From positions 2,108,001-2,172,000 of the forward strand of contig NZ_CP053896.1 of the NCBI RefSeq assembly GCF_013255915.1: a stretch of 64,000 nucleotides of DNA. The letters run 5' to 3'. The notes below the pieces were generated by a model. It was not told the origin of the DNA. It was given only the letters and a program-made list of their open reading frames with translations, and searched no databases. The stretch comes from Providencia rettgeri (lineage in GTDB: Bacteria; Pseudomonadota; Gammaproteobacteria; Enterobacterales; Enterobacteriaceae). A program made the position numbers and the translations under genes. Below, in pieces: positions 18,991 through 26,892 of this stretch (the stretch's first letter is position 1; each line of letters begins with the position of its first letter).

Positions 18991-20046
18991 ATGAAAAACA
19001 CTGTAATTTTAAACAGTATTAATTTAGTCAATGACGACTCACTTAGCTATATAAAGACACTTCCAGATAATTGCATTGACCTAATCGCAACTGACCCACC
19101 TTATTTTCAAGTTAAAAGCTGTAGTTGGGATAATCAGTGGGGAAATGTCACTGCCTATTTATCTTGGCTTGATGAAATGCTTTCTGAATTTTGGCGGGTT
19201 CTGAAGCCAAATGGTAGCTTATATATGTTTTGTGGTTCAAAGCTGGCTGCAGATACTGAAATATTAGTTCGTGAGCGGTTCAATGTTTTAAATCATATCA
19301 TTTGGGCTAAACCGTCAGGACCATGGCGAAGAGCGTGTAAAGCTGATCTGCGTAGTTTTTTCCCAAGTACAGAGCGCATTATATTTGCAGAACATTACCA
19401 AAGCCCTTACAAAGGGAAAAGTAGTGAATACCTGCAACAATGCCGTGAACTTAAAGAAAATGTGCTTAAGCCGTTGATTGAGTATTTCAAGCAAGCCCGT
19501 GATTTGTTAGGGATAACAGCAAAAGAGATCCACAAAGCAACAGGTAAGCAAATGGCTTCGCATTGGTTCGGTTATAGCCAATGGCAGTTACCAAGTGAAA
19601 CAGATTATTTGAAGCTTCAAGAATTGTTTAAGCGCGTTGCTGAGGAAAAGTTAAGCCATAACCCGTTAGATCGTAAACATGCTGATCTAGCGAGTGAACA
19701 AATCACGTTAAGGCGTGAATATCATGAATTAGCAGCGCAATACCAATTATTACGGCGTCCTTTTTCCGTGACTGTTGATGTTCCTTATACTGATGTGTGG
19801 ACATATCCTCCAGTGCAGTATTATCCCGGCAAACATCCATGTGAAAAACCTTCAGCGATGATGGAACACATTATTAATAGCAGTAGCCGAGAGGGTGATG
19901 TGGTTGCTGATTTCTTCATGGGTTCTGGCGCCACAATAAAAGCCGCAATAAAGCTTAATCGCCGCGTTATCGGTGTTGAGTTGGAATCAGACCGTTTTGA
20001 ACAAACGAGGTTAGAGATAGAGAAAAGTATATCGTTACTTGACTAA
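18991..20046 (+). CDS. site-specific DNA methyltransferase (N4/N6, beta type)
   Basis: 351 residues. Catalytic motif IV is DPPY in LIATDPPYFQVKSCSWDNQW (about 33-52) and the SAM-binding motif FxGxG is near the C-terminus in DFFMGSGATIKAAIKLNRRV. The DPPY-first order marks the beta class. The central region (about 130-255) is the target-recognition part. It stands alone as a late-region solitary methylase with its own downstream terminator and no restriction partner. Confidence 0.93.
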   Translation: MKNTVILNSINLVNDDSLSYIKTLPDNCIDLIATDPPYFQVKSCSWDNQWGNVTAYLSWLDEMLSEFWRVLKPNGSLYMFCGSKLAADTEILVRERFNVLNHIIWAKPSGPWRRACKADLRSFFPSTERIIFAEHYQSPYKGKSSEYLQQCRELKENVLKPLIEYFKQARDLLGITAKEIHKATGKQMASHWFGYSQWQLPSETDYLKLQELFKRVAEEKLSHNPLDRKHADLASEQITLRREYHELAAQYQLLRRPFSVTVDVPYTDVWTYPPVQYYPGKHPCEKPSAMMEHIINSSSREGDVVADFFMGSGATIKAAIKLNRRVIGVELESDRFEQTRLEIEKSISLLD

Positions 20047-20056
20047 TAGAATGAAA

Positions 20057-20082
20057 CCTCGCAATTTGTGCGAGGTTTTTTC
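20057..20082 (+). terminator. terminator after the DNA methyltransferase
   Basis: CCTCGC (20057-20062) pairs with GCGAGG (20070-20075), followed by TTTTTTT. It lies 10 bp beyond the methylase stop. Confidence 0.85.
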
Positions 20083-20114
20083 TTGCTAGCAGCAGAGATT
20101 TAATCTGAGTATTG

Positions 20115-20807
20115 TTATAGTTTTTCTAATTCTTCATAAACATCCAAAACAAATTTTTCAATTTTATTCAGGCACCCTTCTATAAATGGAACTACTTCGT
20201 ATTCAACACCATGAAATTTTATTTTTTTATCTTTAGTAATGGTTAAATTTACAGGGATGCCGACACCCGTTGTTTTTAACTGCCCATTACTATAGGTAAA
20301 GTCCTGCATTTTTTTTCCATTAACAGTGCAATTTTGGAATGTTATGTTGCTATTTAGATCTGTACTAACAAGCCCTATACCATCGACTGAAATTTTCACA
20401 TTAGAAACATGTTCCTCTTTGTCTAATGCGATAGGTTTCAGGTGTTTAGCTTCATTAGTTAGATTGCACATCATTACAAGCTCATTAGTGTTGGTTGAGT
20501 AATCTTGTATTGAGTTAAATAATTTGTATATTGTATTTTCAGAGAAATTCAATAACTGTAATTTTTTTTGAAAAAAACGATCAATATTAGATCTTTGATT
20601 GTATGGAAAATAAATCTTATCTCCTTTGATTTTTTTATTCTCAGGAGTTAGTTTGTTATAGACATCATGTGTTAGGTATTCTAATGCGCTACGCAAATGC
20701 TCCAGCATTGATTTGACTTTAACGGGTTTAATATCATCAGATTTCTTTAATAAGATTAGTGTTTCCTTAACTTCCTGTATAAGCTCTAATGCACCATCTT
20801 TATTCAT
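20115..20807 (-). CDS. moron protein of unknown function, leftward in the late region
   Basis: A 230-residue protein, MNKDGALELIQEVKETLILL. Residues 1-110 are helical (SMLEHLRSALEYLTHDVY), reminiscent of HEPN-like or helical-bundle domains, but no catalytic RxxxxH was seen. Residues 125-190 are beta-rich and may form a small sheet domain. It opposes the surrounding late genes and is AT-richer than they are, typical of an independently transcribed lysogenic-conversion gene. An upstream AT-rich gap (20808-20940) would hold its promoter. A defence role is possible but unsupported. Confidence 0.6.
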   Translation of the reverse strand: MNKDGALELIQEVKETLILLKKSDDIKPVKVKSMLEHLRSALEYLTHDVYNKLTPENKKIKGDKIYFPYNQRSNIDRFFQKKLQLLNFSENTIYKLFNSIQDYSTNTNELVMMCNLTNEAKHLKPIALDKEEHVSNVKISVDGIGLVSTDLNSNITFQNCTVNGKKMQDFTYSNGQLKTTGVGIPVNLTITKDKKIKFHGVEYEVVPFIEGCLNKIEKFVLDVYEELEKL

Positions 20808-21023
20808 GTTTTCACCTTTTAATTAATATCGTTTAGTTAATAATTTAAAAAACATACAGTAATTTTGCCATTAATTAAAAGGTATGCAAGTGAACAAAAA
20901 TAAGTGTAATTGTGGATAAATATTTTGCTTTATTCTGGAGAATAATTTCCATTTGAGTCTTGTAGGACATTTAATCCTAGGGCTGCGCTTTGCGTGGCCT
21001 TTTTCTATTTAAGAGAGGTAGTT

Positions 21024-21185
21024 ATGACTAATCAAGATGATAAAGTAAAAGATAAAATATCTAATGCGATGAAAAATGCGGCCTCGAACGCCGCATTGAA
21101 TGGATTTAAAATCGCTATTCGACGTCATTTAAATGATAGTTTTCATCAAATCCCTGAGCAGTTATCAAAATCTGAGAGTATGTAG
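21024..21185 (+). CDS. small hypothetical protein
   Basis: 53 residues from ATG 21024 (MTNQDDKVKDKISNAMKNA), with AGAGGTAG just upstream. Amphipathic and Ala/Lys-rich. Its last 70 bp are antisense to the convergent gene 21115-21378. No family recognised. Confidence 0.45.
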   Translation: MTNQDDKVKDKISNAMKNAASNAALNGFKIAIRRHLNDSFHQIPEQLSKSESM

Positions 21186-21378
21186 ATGAGATTTTTTTAG
21201 CAAACTCTTTGGCGGTTTCTACGGATAAATTAGGATCTGCCTCTAAGAGGTAAGACTCATAATTTTGAGCTCCAATACTCTCAATAACAGCATACGCTAA
21301 TTGCTTTTTATCATCAGGCAATAGATGTAACAATATAGAAACCGTTTGTTGAAGAGCTAAATATTCAGCTTGCGCCAT
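21115..21378 (-). CDS. small hypothetical protein, leftward, before the holin
   Basis: 87 residues, MAQAEYLALQQTVSILLHLL. It has a strong ribosome site (GGTGGAG, 8 nt before the ATG), which is why I keep it despite the overlap with the convergent ORF. Helical and acidic; no family recognised. It sits immediately upstream of the lysis cassette. Confidence 0.6.
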   Translation of the reverse strand: MAQAEYLALQQTVSILLHLLPDDKKQLAYAVIESIGAQNYESYLLEADPNLSVETAKEFAKKISSTYSQILITAQGFDENYHLNDVE

Positions 21379-21541
21379 TTATATTCTCCACCGAAGTTAA
21401 TCAGCCATCCCTTCGGTAAGTCACATAGGGCTGAATCTCTAACTTATCTCAAATACTGATTAAATTCATTAATCTAAATCTGGCTGCTATTGCTGGTGGC
21501 TTTCTATTAACTAATTTCGGGCACTCCGTAGGGGGTGGTAT

Positions 21542-21766
21542 ATGCGTATGGATAAATTAACGACTGGCGCCTCCTATGCTGCTTCGACAGGCTCAACATT
21601 CTATTGGCTAAAACAATTATTAGATGGTTTCTCATCTGAGCAGTGGGCAGCGATTGGGGTGTTGGGAAGCCTACTTTTAGGTGTAGCTACATTTTTGACA
21701 AATTTATATTTCAAACGAAAAGAAGATAAACGCAAAGAGGCGGCTCATGCCAAAGATACCAAATAA
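21542..21766 (+). CDS. class II holin (phage 21 pinholin type) with two starts
   Basis: 74 residues. The sequence [22 protein letters not shown], cited by its ends MRMDKLTTG and ASTGSTFYW, and [20 protein letters not shown], match phage 21 S. The first membrane span is a weakly hydrophobic Gly/Ser/Ala signal-arrest-release segment; the second is a pore segment. The tail is basic ([12 protein letters not shown]). Two Met codons separated by Arg give a longer antiholin and a shorter holin, as in S21 (MKSMDK). The ribosome site is GGGGGTGG. Confidence 0.92.
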   Translation: MRMDKLTTGASYAASTGSTFYWLKQLLDGFSSEQWAAIGVLGSLLLGVATFLTNLYFKRKEDKRKEAAHAKDTK

Positions 21767-22316
21767 AATAAAAATGGCCGCTGCAGCTGGTGGACTCATG
21801 ACTTTAACTGTTGCGATGATTGCAGAGTTTGAAGGGTATGAGTCCAAACCTTACCGTGATGTAGTGGGAGTTCTTACCGTATGTTATGGACATACAGGTC
21901 CTGACATTATTCCCACAAAAACCTATACGAAAGCCGAGTGTAAAGCACTATTAGAAAAAGACTTAGCAATTGTCGCTAAGGCTGTGAACCCTTTAATTAA
22001 GGTTGATATCCCTGATTACACCAGGGCGGCACTCTACTCATTTACATATAACGTCGGAACAGGTGCTTTCTCACGTTCTACGCTACTTAAAAAGTTAAAC
22101 GCTGGTGACCAAGCTGGCGCATGTAATGAACTTAAACGCTGGATATATGCTGGGGGCGTCAAATGGAAAGGGTTAATGACAAGACGAGAAGTAGAAAAAG
22201 CCGTATGCCTTGGCGAGTTCGCTTATGCATATCCGCTTTCATTATCGGATTCCCCATCTACTTGGCAACTGGCGTATATGTACTCAGAGACGATACCTGC
22301 AGTATTGACAAGGTAA
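21747..22316 (+). CDS. SAR endolysin, GH24 lysozyme (phage 21 R type)
   Basis: Degrades peptidoglycan after the pinholin depolarises the membrane. It has an N-terminal SAR segment, [19 protein letters not shown] (residues 10-28). The catalytic triad Glu-8x-Asp-5x-Thr lies in [16 protein letters not shown], and the motif [15 protein letters not shown] ends the lysozyme fold. About 36 further residues follow the usual family end and overlap the small ORF at 22163-22378; this tail may be non-functional read-through. It overlaps the holin gene by 20 bp. Confidence 0.93.
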   Translation: MPKIPNKIKMAAAAGGLMTLTVAMIAEFEGYESKPYRDVVGVLTVCYGHTGPDIIPTKTYTKAECKALLEKDLAIVAKAVNPLIKVDIPDYTRAALYSFTYNVGTGAFSRSTLLKKLNAGDQAGACNELKRWIYAGGVKWKGLMTRREVEKAVCLGEFAYAYPLSLSDSPSTWQLAYMYSETIPAVLTR

Positions 22317-22378
22317 GTTTAGAAAAGCGATGCCAAAAAGCCCTAGATCACTACCGAGGTAAGCAGGTGAACTTATGA
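22163..22378 (+). CDS. small membrane protein overlapping the endolysin 3' end
   Basis: 71 residues from ATG 22163 (GGGGG 6 nt upstream); a shorter start exists at 22205. One membrane segment, [20 protein letters not shown], is followed by a short cytoplasmic or periplasmic tail with two Cys ([15 protein letters not shown]). It lies between endolysin and Rz, overlaps the Rz start by 4 bp and could be a lysis accessory protein. No family recognised. Confidence 0.55.
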   Translation: MERVNDKTRSRKSRMPWRVRLCISAFIIGFPIYLATGVYVLRDDTCSIDKVSLEKRCQKALDHYRGKQVNL

Positions 22379-22869
22379 AAATAGATAATTCATTCTGGTT
22401 ATTTCTTATGGTTGTCGGGCTAGGCTTCTGGGCTGTTACTGAATATGAAAATAATTCACTGCTGAAAGATGACAATTTTAAGAAAAGTAAAATCATTGCT
22501 ACACAATCTCTTCAATTCAATCGGTTTAATCAAATAGCTACTACAGCTTATCGCCATGGCATTCAGGCGGAAGCTAAATCACAGGAGAAAGTCATTGAAT
22601 ATCGAGAAATACTCAAAAAAGAGCTTACTTGTGATTTGCCTGTGCCTCAGCCTATTGCTGATGGGTTGCTCAAGTACACCTACGAATTACGGTCAATGTA
22701 CGCCGATCCCCAAAACACTAACCGAGCCAGTGTTAGTACCATTGCCACCAGCACTTTAACTTATTGCCAAGCGGTACTATGGATTAACCCTTTATTATCA
22801 GCGTTAGATAAGGCCAACGGGCAGTTAAAAGCCATTCGAAAAACAAATGATGAGAGGGTAGTACAATGA
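22375..22869 (+). CDS. Rz: inner-membrane spanin Rz
   Basis: i-spanin that links to Rz1 to disrupt the outer membrane. 164 residues: an N-terminal membrane anchor (FWLFLMVVGLGFWAVTEY, about 7-24) and a long charged periplasmic part (AEAKSQEKVIEYREILKKEL) that would be helical. The C-terminal part includes Cys in TSTLTYCQAVLW. Rz1 is encoded inside it in the +1 frame, the classic nested arrangement. Confidence 0.85.
   Translation: MKIDNSFWLFLMVVGLGFWAVTEYENNSLLKDDNFKKSKIIATQSLQFNRFNQIATTAYRHGIQAEAKSQEKVIEYREILKKELTCDLPVPQPIADGLLKYTYELRSMYADPQNTNRASVSTIATSTLTYCQAVLWINPLLSALDKANGQLKAIRKTNDERVVQ
22595..22759 (+). CDS. Rz1: outer-membrane spanin lipoprotein Rz1, nested in Rz
   Basis: 54 residues read from TTG 22595, chosen because AGGAG lies exactly 7 nt upstream. 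The signal peptide KKSLLVICLCLSLLLMGCSS ends in a lipobox LMGC. The mature part is Pro-rich (TPIPKTLTEPVLVPLPP), as in lambda Rz1. The reading frame is entirely within the Rz gene. Confidence 0.88.
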   Translation: MNIEKYSKKSLLVICLCLSLLLMGCSSTPTNYGQCTPIPKTLTEPVLVPLPPAL

Positions 22870-23063
22870 AAACCTTTAGCTTTTCGCCTTATGGCCCCGG
22901 CTACAATTCAAGTACTGTTGTGGTGTTGGAGCGTATTACTCATTTCGAAAGCATTAGTTTTAATGGTATTCGAGGCACTGAGATTCATTTAGATACAGGT
23001 GTCACCATTCGTACCAGCATGAATTCATGTGATGTACAAAAAATAGTGGAAGGTAACCGATGA
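22866..23063 (+). CDS. small hypothetical protein after Rz
   Basis: 65 residues, MKTFSFSPYGPGYNSSTVVV, a probable small beta-rich protein. It overlaps the Rz stop by 4 bp and its own stop overlaps the ATG of the next short frame. No family recognised. Confidence 0.55.
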   Translation: MKTFSFSPYGPGYNSSTVVVLERITHFESISFNGIRGTEIHLDTGVTIRTSMNSCDVQKIVEGNR

Positions 23064-23152
23064 CAGAGAAAATTGTATTAACACCAGAGCAAATCAAATC
23101 TCTCCATGAGTTTCGTTTTATGAAAATTATATGCAATCACATTTTAATGTGA
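23060..23152 (+). pseudogene. truncated short reading frame after the lysis genes
   Basis: Starts with ATGA overlapping the previous stop and reads MTEKIVLTPEQIKSLHEFRF, then MKIICNHILM and stop. The first 18 residues look like the start of a phage protein. The last third lies in the perfect hairpin at 23129-23160, suggesting the original gene was cut when the neighbouring leftward moron entered. Confidence 0.45.
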
Positions 23153-23160
23153 TTGCATAT
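23129..23160. terminator. perfect 15-bp hairpin between convergent units
   Basis: ATATGCAATCACATT (23129-23143) and AATGTGATTGCATAT (23146-23160) are exact inverted copies with a 2-nt loop. It lies between the lysis operon and the convergent YfbU-like gene, so it can act as a terminator or stabiliser for both. No clear T-run is present. Confidence 0.65.
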
Positions 23161-23163
23161 GGA

Positions 23164-23706
23164 TTAGAGGCCGTATGGGGATTTACTGATTATGTTGATG
23201 AATTCATCTTCGGTAATCTCAAATCTTCTCATAGGTGCATTCAGTTTCTCATATTCACTCAACATAGCCCTGTAATGAGCTGTAGTATTTGAGTGTGTAT
23301 TTGCAATAGGCTCTTTTTGTTCAGAAAATCTATCTGTTTTTAGAAATCCTTCAACTATGTTTATGTATTGGCTTTCATTATTTCCATCAAAGCCAGGTAT
23401 TTGAATATCGCAATCTATTATTTTCAATCTATAGTTAGATATTAGCTTCTTCTTTACGTCGATTGAGAATTTTTTAAGCGCAGCGCTTAAACCTCTATAC
23501 ATATTTAATATATTGACAACATAATCAACTTCTTCTTTTTTGACAGCATCTATATTTAATAGACTTCCATATTCGCTATTAAGTATCCAGTCATTACCAG
23601 ATGTAATGGCGTATCTAATAAGCTCAGCATCTAACTCAGTATTTATTTTTAAATGCTCAATGATATCGCAAAGCATTAATGTATTTAATTTATCTATTTT
23701 TTCCAT
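23164..23706 (-). CDS. YfbU-family protein (moron)
   Basis: 180 residues. The central and C-terminal pattern EVDYVVNILNMYRGL, IPGFDGNNESQYINIVEGFL, then THSNTTAHYRAMLSEYEKL is that of the YfbU family, whose E. coli member has been linked to cell death. No catalytic site is known to me. It is leftward in a rightward late region, between lysis and cos, AT-rich, and has its own upstream gap: a typical independent moron. Confidence 0.75.
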   Translation of the reverse strand: MEKIDKLNTLMLCDIIEHLKINTELDAELIRYAITSGNDWILNSEYGSLLNIDAVKKEEVDYVVNILNMYRGLSAALKKFSIDVKKKLISNYRLKIIDCDIQIPGFDGNNESQYINIVEGFLKTDRFSEQKEPIANTHSNTTAHYRAMLSEYEKLNAPMRRFEITEDEFINIISKSPYGL

Positions 23707-23838
23707 GTAATTACCCTATTTAAGTTAATGTTTATAACATATTGAATTCTAATAATAATGGATATTTAAATACTTATGAATGACAGAGATCTCAGTTTGT
23801 TATCATTAGCAAATTACATTATAGGGATAATTTTAAAA

Positions 23839-23858
23839 GGTACTCCCGAGGGGGTACC
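23839..23858. repeat. stem-loop upstream of cos
   Basis: GGTACTCCC (23839-23847) pairs with GGGGGTACC (23850-23858) with one T-G pair and a 2-nt loop. It lies 10 bp before the cos-like sequence and may be a terminator of lysis transcription or part of the packaging site. Confidence 0.5.
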
Positions 23859-23867
23859 CTCTCCACG

Positions 23868-23879
23868 AGGCGGCGACCA
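23868..23879 (+). other. lambda-like cos (cosN) site
   Basis: AGGCGGCGACCA followed by CGCGGG matches lambda's GGGCGGCGACCT followed by CGCGGG, differing only at the two ends of the 12-base overhang. It stands directly upstream of the terminase genes, as in lambda. Terminase would nick here to give 12-base cohesive ends. Confidence 0.8.
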
Positions 23880-23961
23880 CGCGGGAAACGGCTCATTTTC
23901 AATTTTTCATGCTGTCAGCAGCAGGTTGGCTAACCTTTTGATTTAGTTTGTAAATATCAAT

Positions 23962-24000
23962 ATTGAGGTGACAATTTTCAAAATGAGTTGTCACCTCAAT
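23962..24000. repeat. 13-bp inverted repeat between cos and terminase
   Basis: ATTGAGGTGACAA (23962-23974) and TTGTCACCTCAAT (23988-24000) are perfect inverted arms around a 13-nt loop. A further related GAGGTGTCA lies at 24055-24062, just before the small-subunit ATG. They could be terminase small-subunit binding sites (cosB) or a leader hairpin. Confidence 0.5.
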
Positions 24001-24062
24001 GTGTTATATCTATCTGATAATAAATAAAAATATCAGTTTTCACCTGACAGAGTGAGGTGTCA

Positions 24063-24566
24063 ATGTCCAACATCAGCAATCTGGGGGACGCCTACAACTG
24101 GAGCGTGGCTAAGATTGCTGAAGCATTCGGCTTGAATCGCGGAACAGTTAAAAAGCGATTGCTCGATGCAAACACCCCGATAGCAAATATGGTTCGGGGA
24201 AATCCCGTTTACGCTTTACGAGATATTGGCCCGATACTTTTCGGCGCTGACCCTGATGCCAATACGAACAGTCTGCAAGATCCATCATTAATGCCACCCA
24301 AAGATAGGAAAGATTGGTTCCAGTCTGAAAACGAACGGATAAAACTAGAAACCACACTTAAACAATTGGTTCCTGTTGCCGATGTGCATTTGGAAATGGC
24401 GGTATTAGTTAAAGCAATAACCCAAGTTTTAGATACATGGCCCGATAAATTAGAGCGAGATAAGGGCTGGAATGCAGAACAGCTCACAGAGGTGCAAATC
24501 ATTGTTGATGAATTACGGGATATTCTCGCTTCTCGCGTGATGGATGCGGAGGATTTTGACGAATGA
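24063..24566 (+). CDS. terminase small subunit (DUF1441 type)
   Basis: 167 residues from ATG 24063; GAGG lies 5 nt upstream. The N-terminal HTH (WSVAKIAEAFGLNRGTVKKR) recognises the packaging site. The C-terminal helical part (VPVADVHLEMAVLVKAITQ) would contact the large subunit. It corresponds to lambda Nu1. Its stop overlaps the terL start by 4 bp. Confidence 0.85.
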   Translation: MSNISNLGDAYNWSVAKIAEAFGLNRGTVKKRLLDANTPIANMVRGNPVYALRDIGPILFGADPDANTNSLQDPSLMPPKDRKDWFQSENERIKLETTLKQLVPVADVHLEMAVLVKAITQVLDTWPDKLERDKGWNAEQLTEVQIIVDELRDILASRVMDAEDFDE

Positions 24567-26680
24567 CAGTAAATTACGCTTCAGCATCAACGGTAAGAAA
24601 GGATGTTGCATCCTTATTGAAGGCGCCCCGTAGAATGCCAATTGCTCAGGCTGTAAAAAAATATATGCGTGTTCCCATGGGTGAAGGTTCTTCAATTCCG
24701 TGGGATGACTCATTAACACCTTATATTATTGAACCCATGAATTGCCTTGCAGATCGTCGCTATGACTCCGTGATATTTGTTGGCCCAGCTCGAACAGGAA
24801 AATCATTGGGGTTGATTGATGGCTGGATAGTCTATGTCATTGTCTGCGACCCTGCAGATTTTCTTCTCATCCAAATGACGGAAGAAAAGGCGAGGGAGCA
24901 CTCTAAAAAACGATTAGATAGAGCCTTTCGTTCAAGTCGAGAAGTGGCCAAAAGACTAAGTCCCCACAGAAATGATAATAACGTTCATGACAAAACATTC
25001 AGGGCAGGGAATTATTTAAAAATTGGCTGGCCATCCGTCAATATTATGTCCTCTTCGGATTATCGGTTTGTTGCATTAACGGATTATGACCGATTTCCTG
25101 AAGATGTAGACGGGGAGGGCGATGCCTACACACTAGCCGCAAAACGTACAACGACATTTATGTCCGCAGGTAAAACACTTGTTGAAAGCTCTCCTGGTCG
25201 AGAAATAACAGACAGTAAATGGCGACGAAATACACCTCATGAGGCACCACCTACAACGGGGATTTTGTCACTTTATAATCGGGGTGATCGCCGCCGCTGG
25301 TATTGGCCATGTCCGCATTGTTCGGAATATTTCTTGCCTATTCGAGAAAATATGGTGGGGTTTAATGAGGGCGATGACCCTACAATGGGCAGCAAAGCCG
25401 CTCGATTACAGTGTCCACACTGCATGGGAATAATCGAACCAGAACAGAAAAGAGAGCTAAACAATAAAGGTGTTTGGCTTAGAGAGGGGCAGTCTATTGA
25501 CCAAAATGGCGTTATAACAGGTGAGCCAAGAGAGTCTCGCATTGCTTCATTTTGGATGGAAGGCCCAGCCGCGGCTTATCAAACATGGGAAAAGTTAGTT
25601 TATAACTTACTCAACGCGGAACAGGAATACGAGCGAACAGGTAGCGAGGAAACGTTAAAATCAGTCATTAATACCGACTGGGGGCAACCGTATTTACCGA
25701 AAATAAGCCAAGAACAGCGAAGCGGCGATGATCTCAAGGCTCGTGCTGAATATTGGGATTATGGAACGGTACCCGATGGTGTTCGCTTCCTCGTTGCAAC
25801 CGTTGACGTGCAGGGTGGTAAAAAACGGCGATTTGTCGTTCAAGTTACAGGTTATGGCGCCAGAGGTGAACGTTGGATAATAGACCGTTTCGACATCACT
25901 CGCTCTTTACGTTATAGCGAAGATGGTGAGGCTAGAAAAATAGACCCATCTTCTTATGCGGAAGATTGGAATATATTAATTCCTGATGTGCTTGATAAAA
26001 CCTATCCACTTCAAGATCGTGAAGATTTAGAAATGGGAGTCCACGCTATGGCGATAGATACCGGTGGTGAGGAAGGGGTAACGGATAACGCTTATCAATT
26101 TTGGCGTAAATGCAAAAAAGACGGCCTAGCGCGTCGTGTCTATCTGTTCAAAGGGGATGGTAAAGCGAAAAGCAAGCTGATCACCAAATCATACCCTGAT
26201 AATACGGAACGTTCAGACCGCCGTGCAAGAGCGCGTGGGGATGTGCCTATTTATTTGTTGCAGACAAATGAATTAAAAGACCGTATTTCTGCACATTTGG
26301 GGCGGGAGACGGTAGGTAATAACTACATCCATTTTCCTGATTGGCTTGAGGATTCTTTCTACGATGAATTGACGTATGAAGAGCGCGATAGCAGCGGAAA
26401 ATGGTCAAAGCCGGGAAAAGGTGCCAATGAAGCATTTGACTTAACTGTTTATGCGCATGCGTTGGTTATTTTACTCGGTTACGAAAAAATCAAATGGGAG
26501 AACCCACCTAAGTGGGCTCAGTTGCCGGATATCAGCGAAGTTAAACTATCGCCTCCGACTTCTAATCAACCTCCTCCAAAATCAACACCAATTCAAACTC
26601 AAACAGAAACGCAAGAAACCAAGCCTAGCGCAAGTTCGGCATGGACTCCTGTGTCTTCAACATCTGGGGGATGGGTATGA
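24563..26680 (+). CDS. terminase large subunit, lambda gpA family
   Basis: DNA-packaging motor and cos endonuclease. 705 residues. The ATPase part has the Walker A variant FVGPARTGKSLGLIDG (about 73-88) and a downstream acidic ALTDYDRFPEDVDGEGD. The nuclease part has conserved acidic residues in VATVDVQGG and AIDTGGEEG, plus zinc-like CPHC pairs in WPCPHCSEYF and LQCPHCMGII. The C-terminal 40 residues are low-complexity Pro/Gln/Thr. Confidence 0.95.
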   Translation: MTVNYASASTVRKDVASLLKAPRRMPIAQAVKKYMRVPMGEGSSIPWDDSLTPYIIEPMNCLADRRYDSVIFVGPARTGKSLGLIDGWIVYVIVCDPADFLLIQMTEEKAREHSKKRLDRAFRSSREVAKRLSPHRNDNNVHDKTFRAGNYLKIGWPSVNIMSSSDYRFVALTDYDRFPEDVDGEGDAYTLAAKRTTTFMSAGKTLVESSPGREITDSKWRRNTPHEAPPTTGILSLYNRGDRRRWYWPCPHCSEYFLPIRENMVGFNEGDDPTMGSKAARLQCPHCMGIIEPEQKRELNNKGVWLREGQSIDQNGVITGEPRESRIASFWMEGPAAAYQTWEKLVYNLLNAEQEYERTGSEETLKSVINTDWGQPYLPKISQEQRSGDDLKARAEYWDYGTVPDGVRFLVATVDVQGGKKRRFVVQVTGYGARGERWIIDRFDITRSLRYSEDGEARKIDPSSYAEDWNILIPDVLDKTYPLQDREDLEMGVHAMAIDTGGEEGVTDNAYQFWRKCKKDGLARRVYLFKGDGKAKSKLITKSYPDNTERSDRRARARGDVPIYLLQTNELKDRISAHLGRETVGNNYIHFPDWLEDSFYDELTYEERDSSGKWSKPGKGANEAFDLTVYAHALVILLGYEKIKWENPPKWAQLPDISEVKLSPPTSNQPPPKSTPIQTQTETQETKPSASSAWTPVSSTSGGWV

Positions 26681-26892
26681 CCCGAGAGGAAATTAAAGAA
26701 ATGATGGACGCGTATTTAAAAGCAGAAATGGAAATACTGCAAGGGAAAAGCGTCACATTCAATGGCCAATCCATGACAATGGAAAACCTCAGTGAGATCC
26801 GCAAGGGGCGAGAATATTGGGAGAGGCGATATTCACAAAGCAGTGCAACAAATCGCAGGTCACGCGGCTATAAATTAGCGAGGTTCCAATGA
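26677..26892 (+). CDS. head-tail joining protein, lambda gpW type
   Basis: 71 residues from ATG 26677, overlapping the terminase stop (ATGA). The sequence MTREEIKEMMDAYLKAE, then GKSVTFNGQSMTMENLSEIR, matches gpW, which stabilises DNA in the filled head and prepares the tail site. Located between terminase and portal, as in lambda. Confidence 0.88.
   Translation: MTREEIKEMMDAYLKAEMEILQGKSVTFNGQSMTMENLSEIRKGREYWERRYSQSSATNRRSRGYKLARFQ

Noticed and set aside
23707-23960. Possible extra small gene between the YfbU moron and cos
   Set aside because: No frame above 40 codons with a start and ribosome site; the stretch is explained by promoter and packaging sequence.
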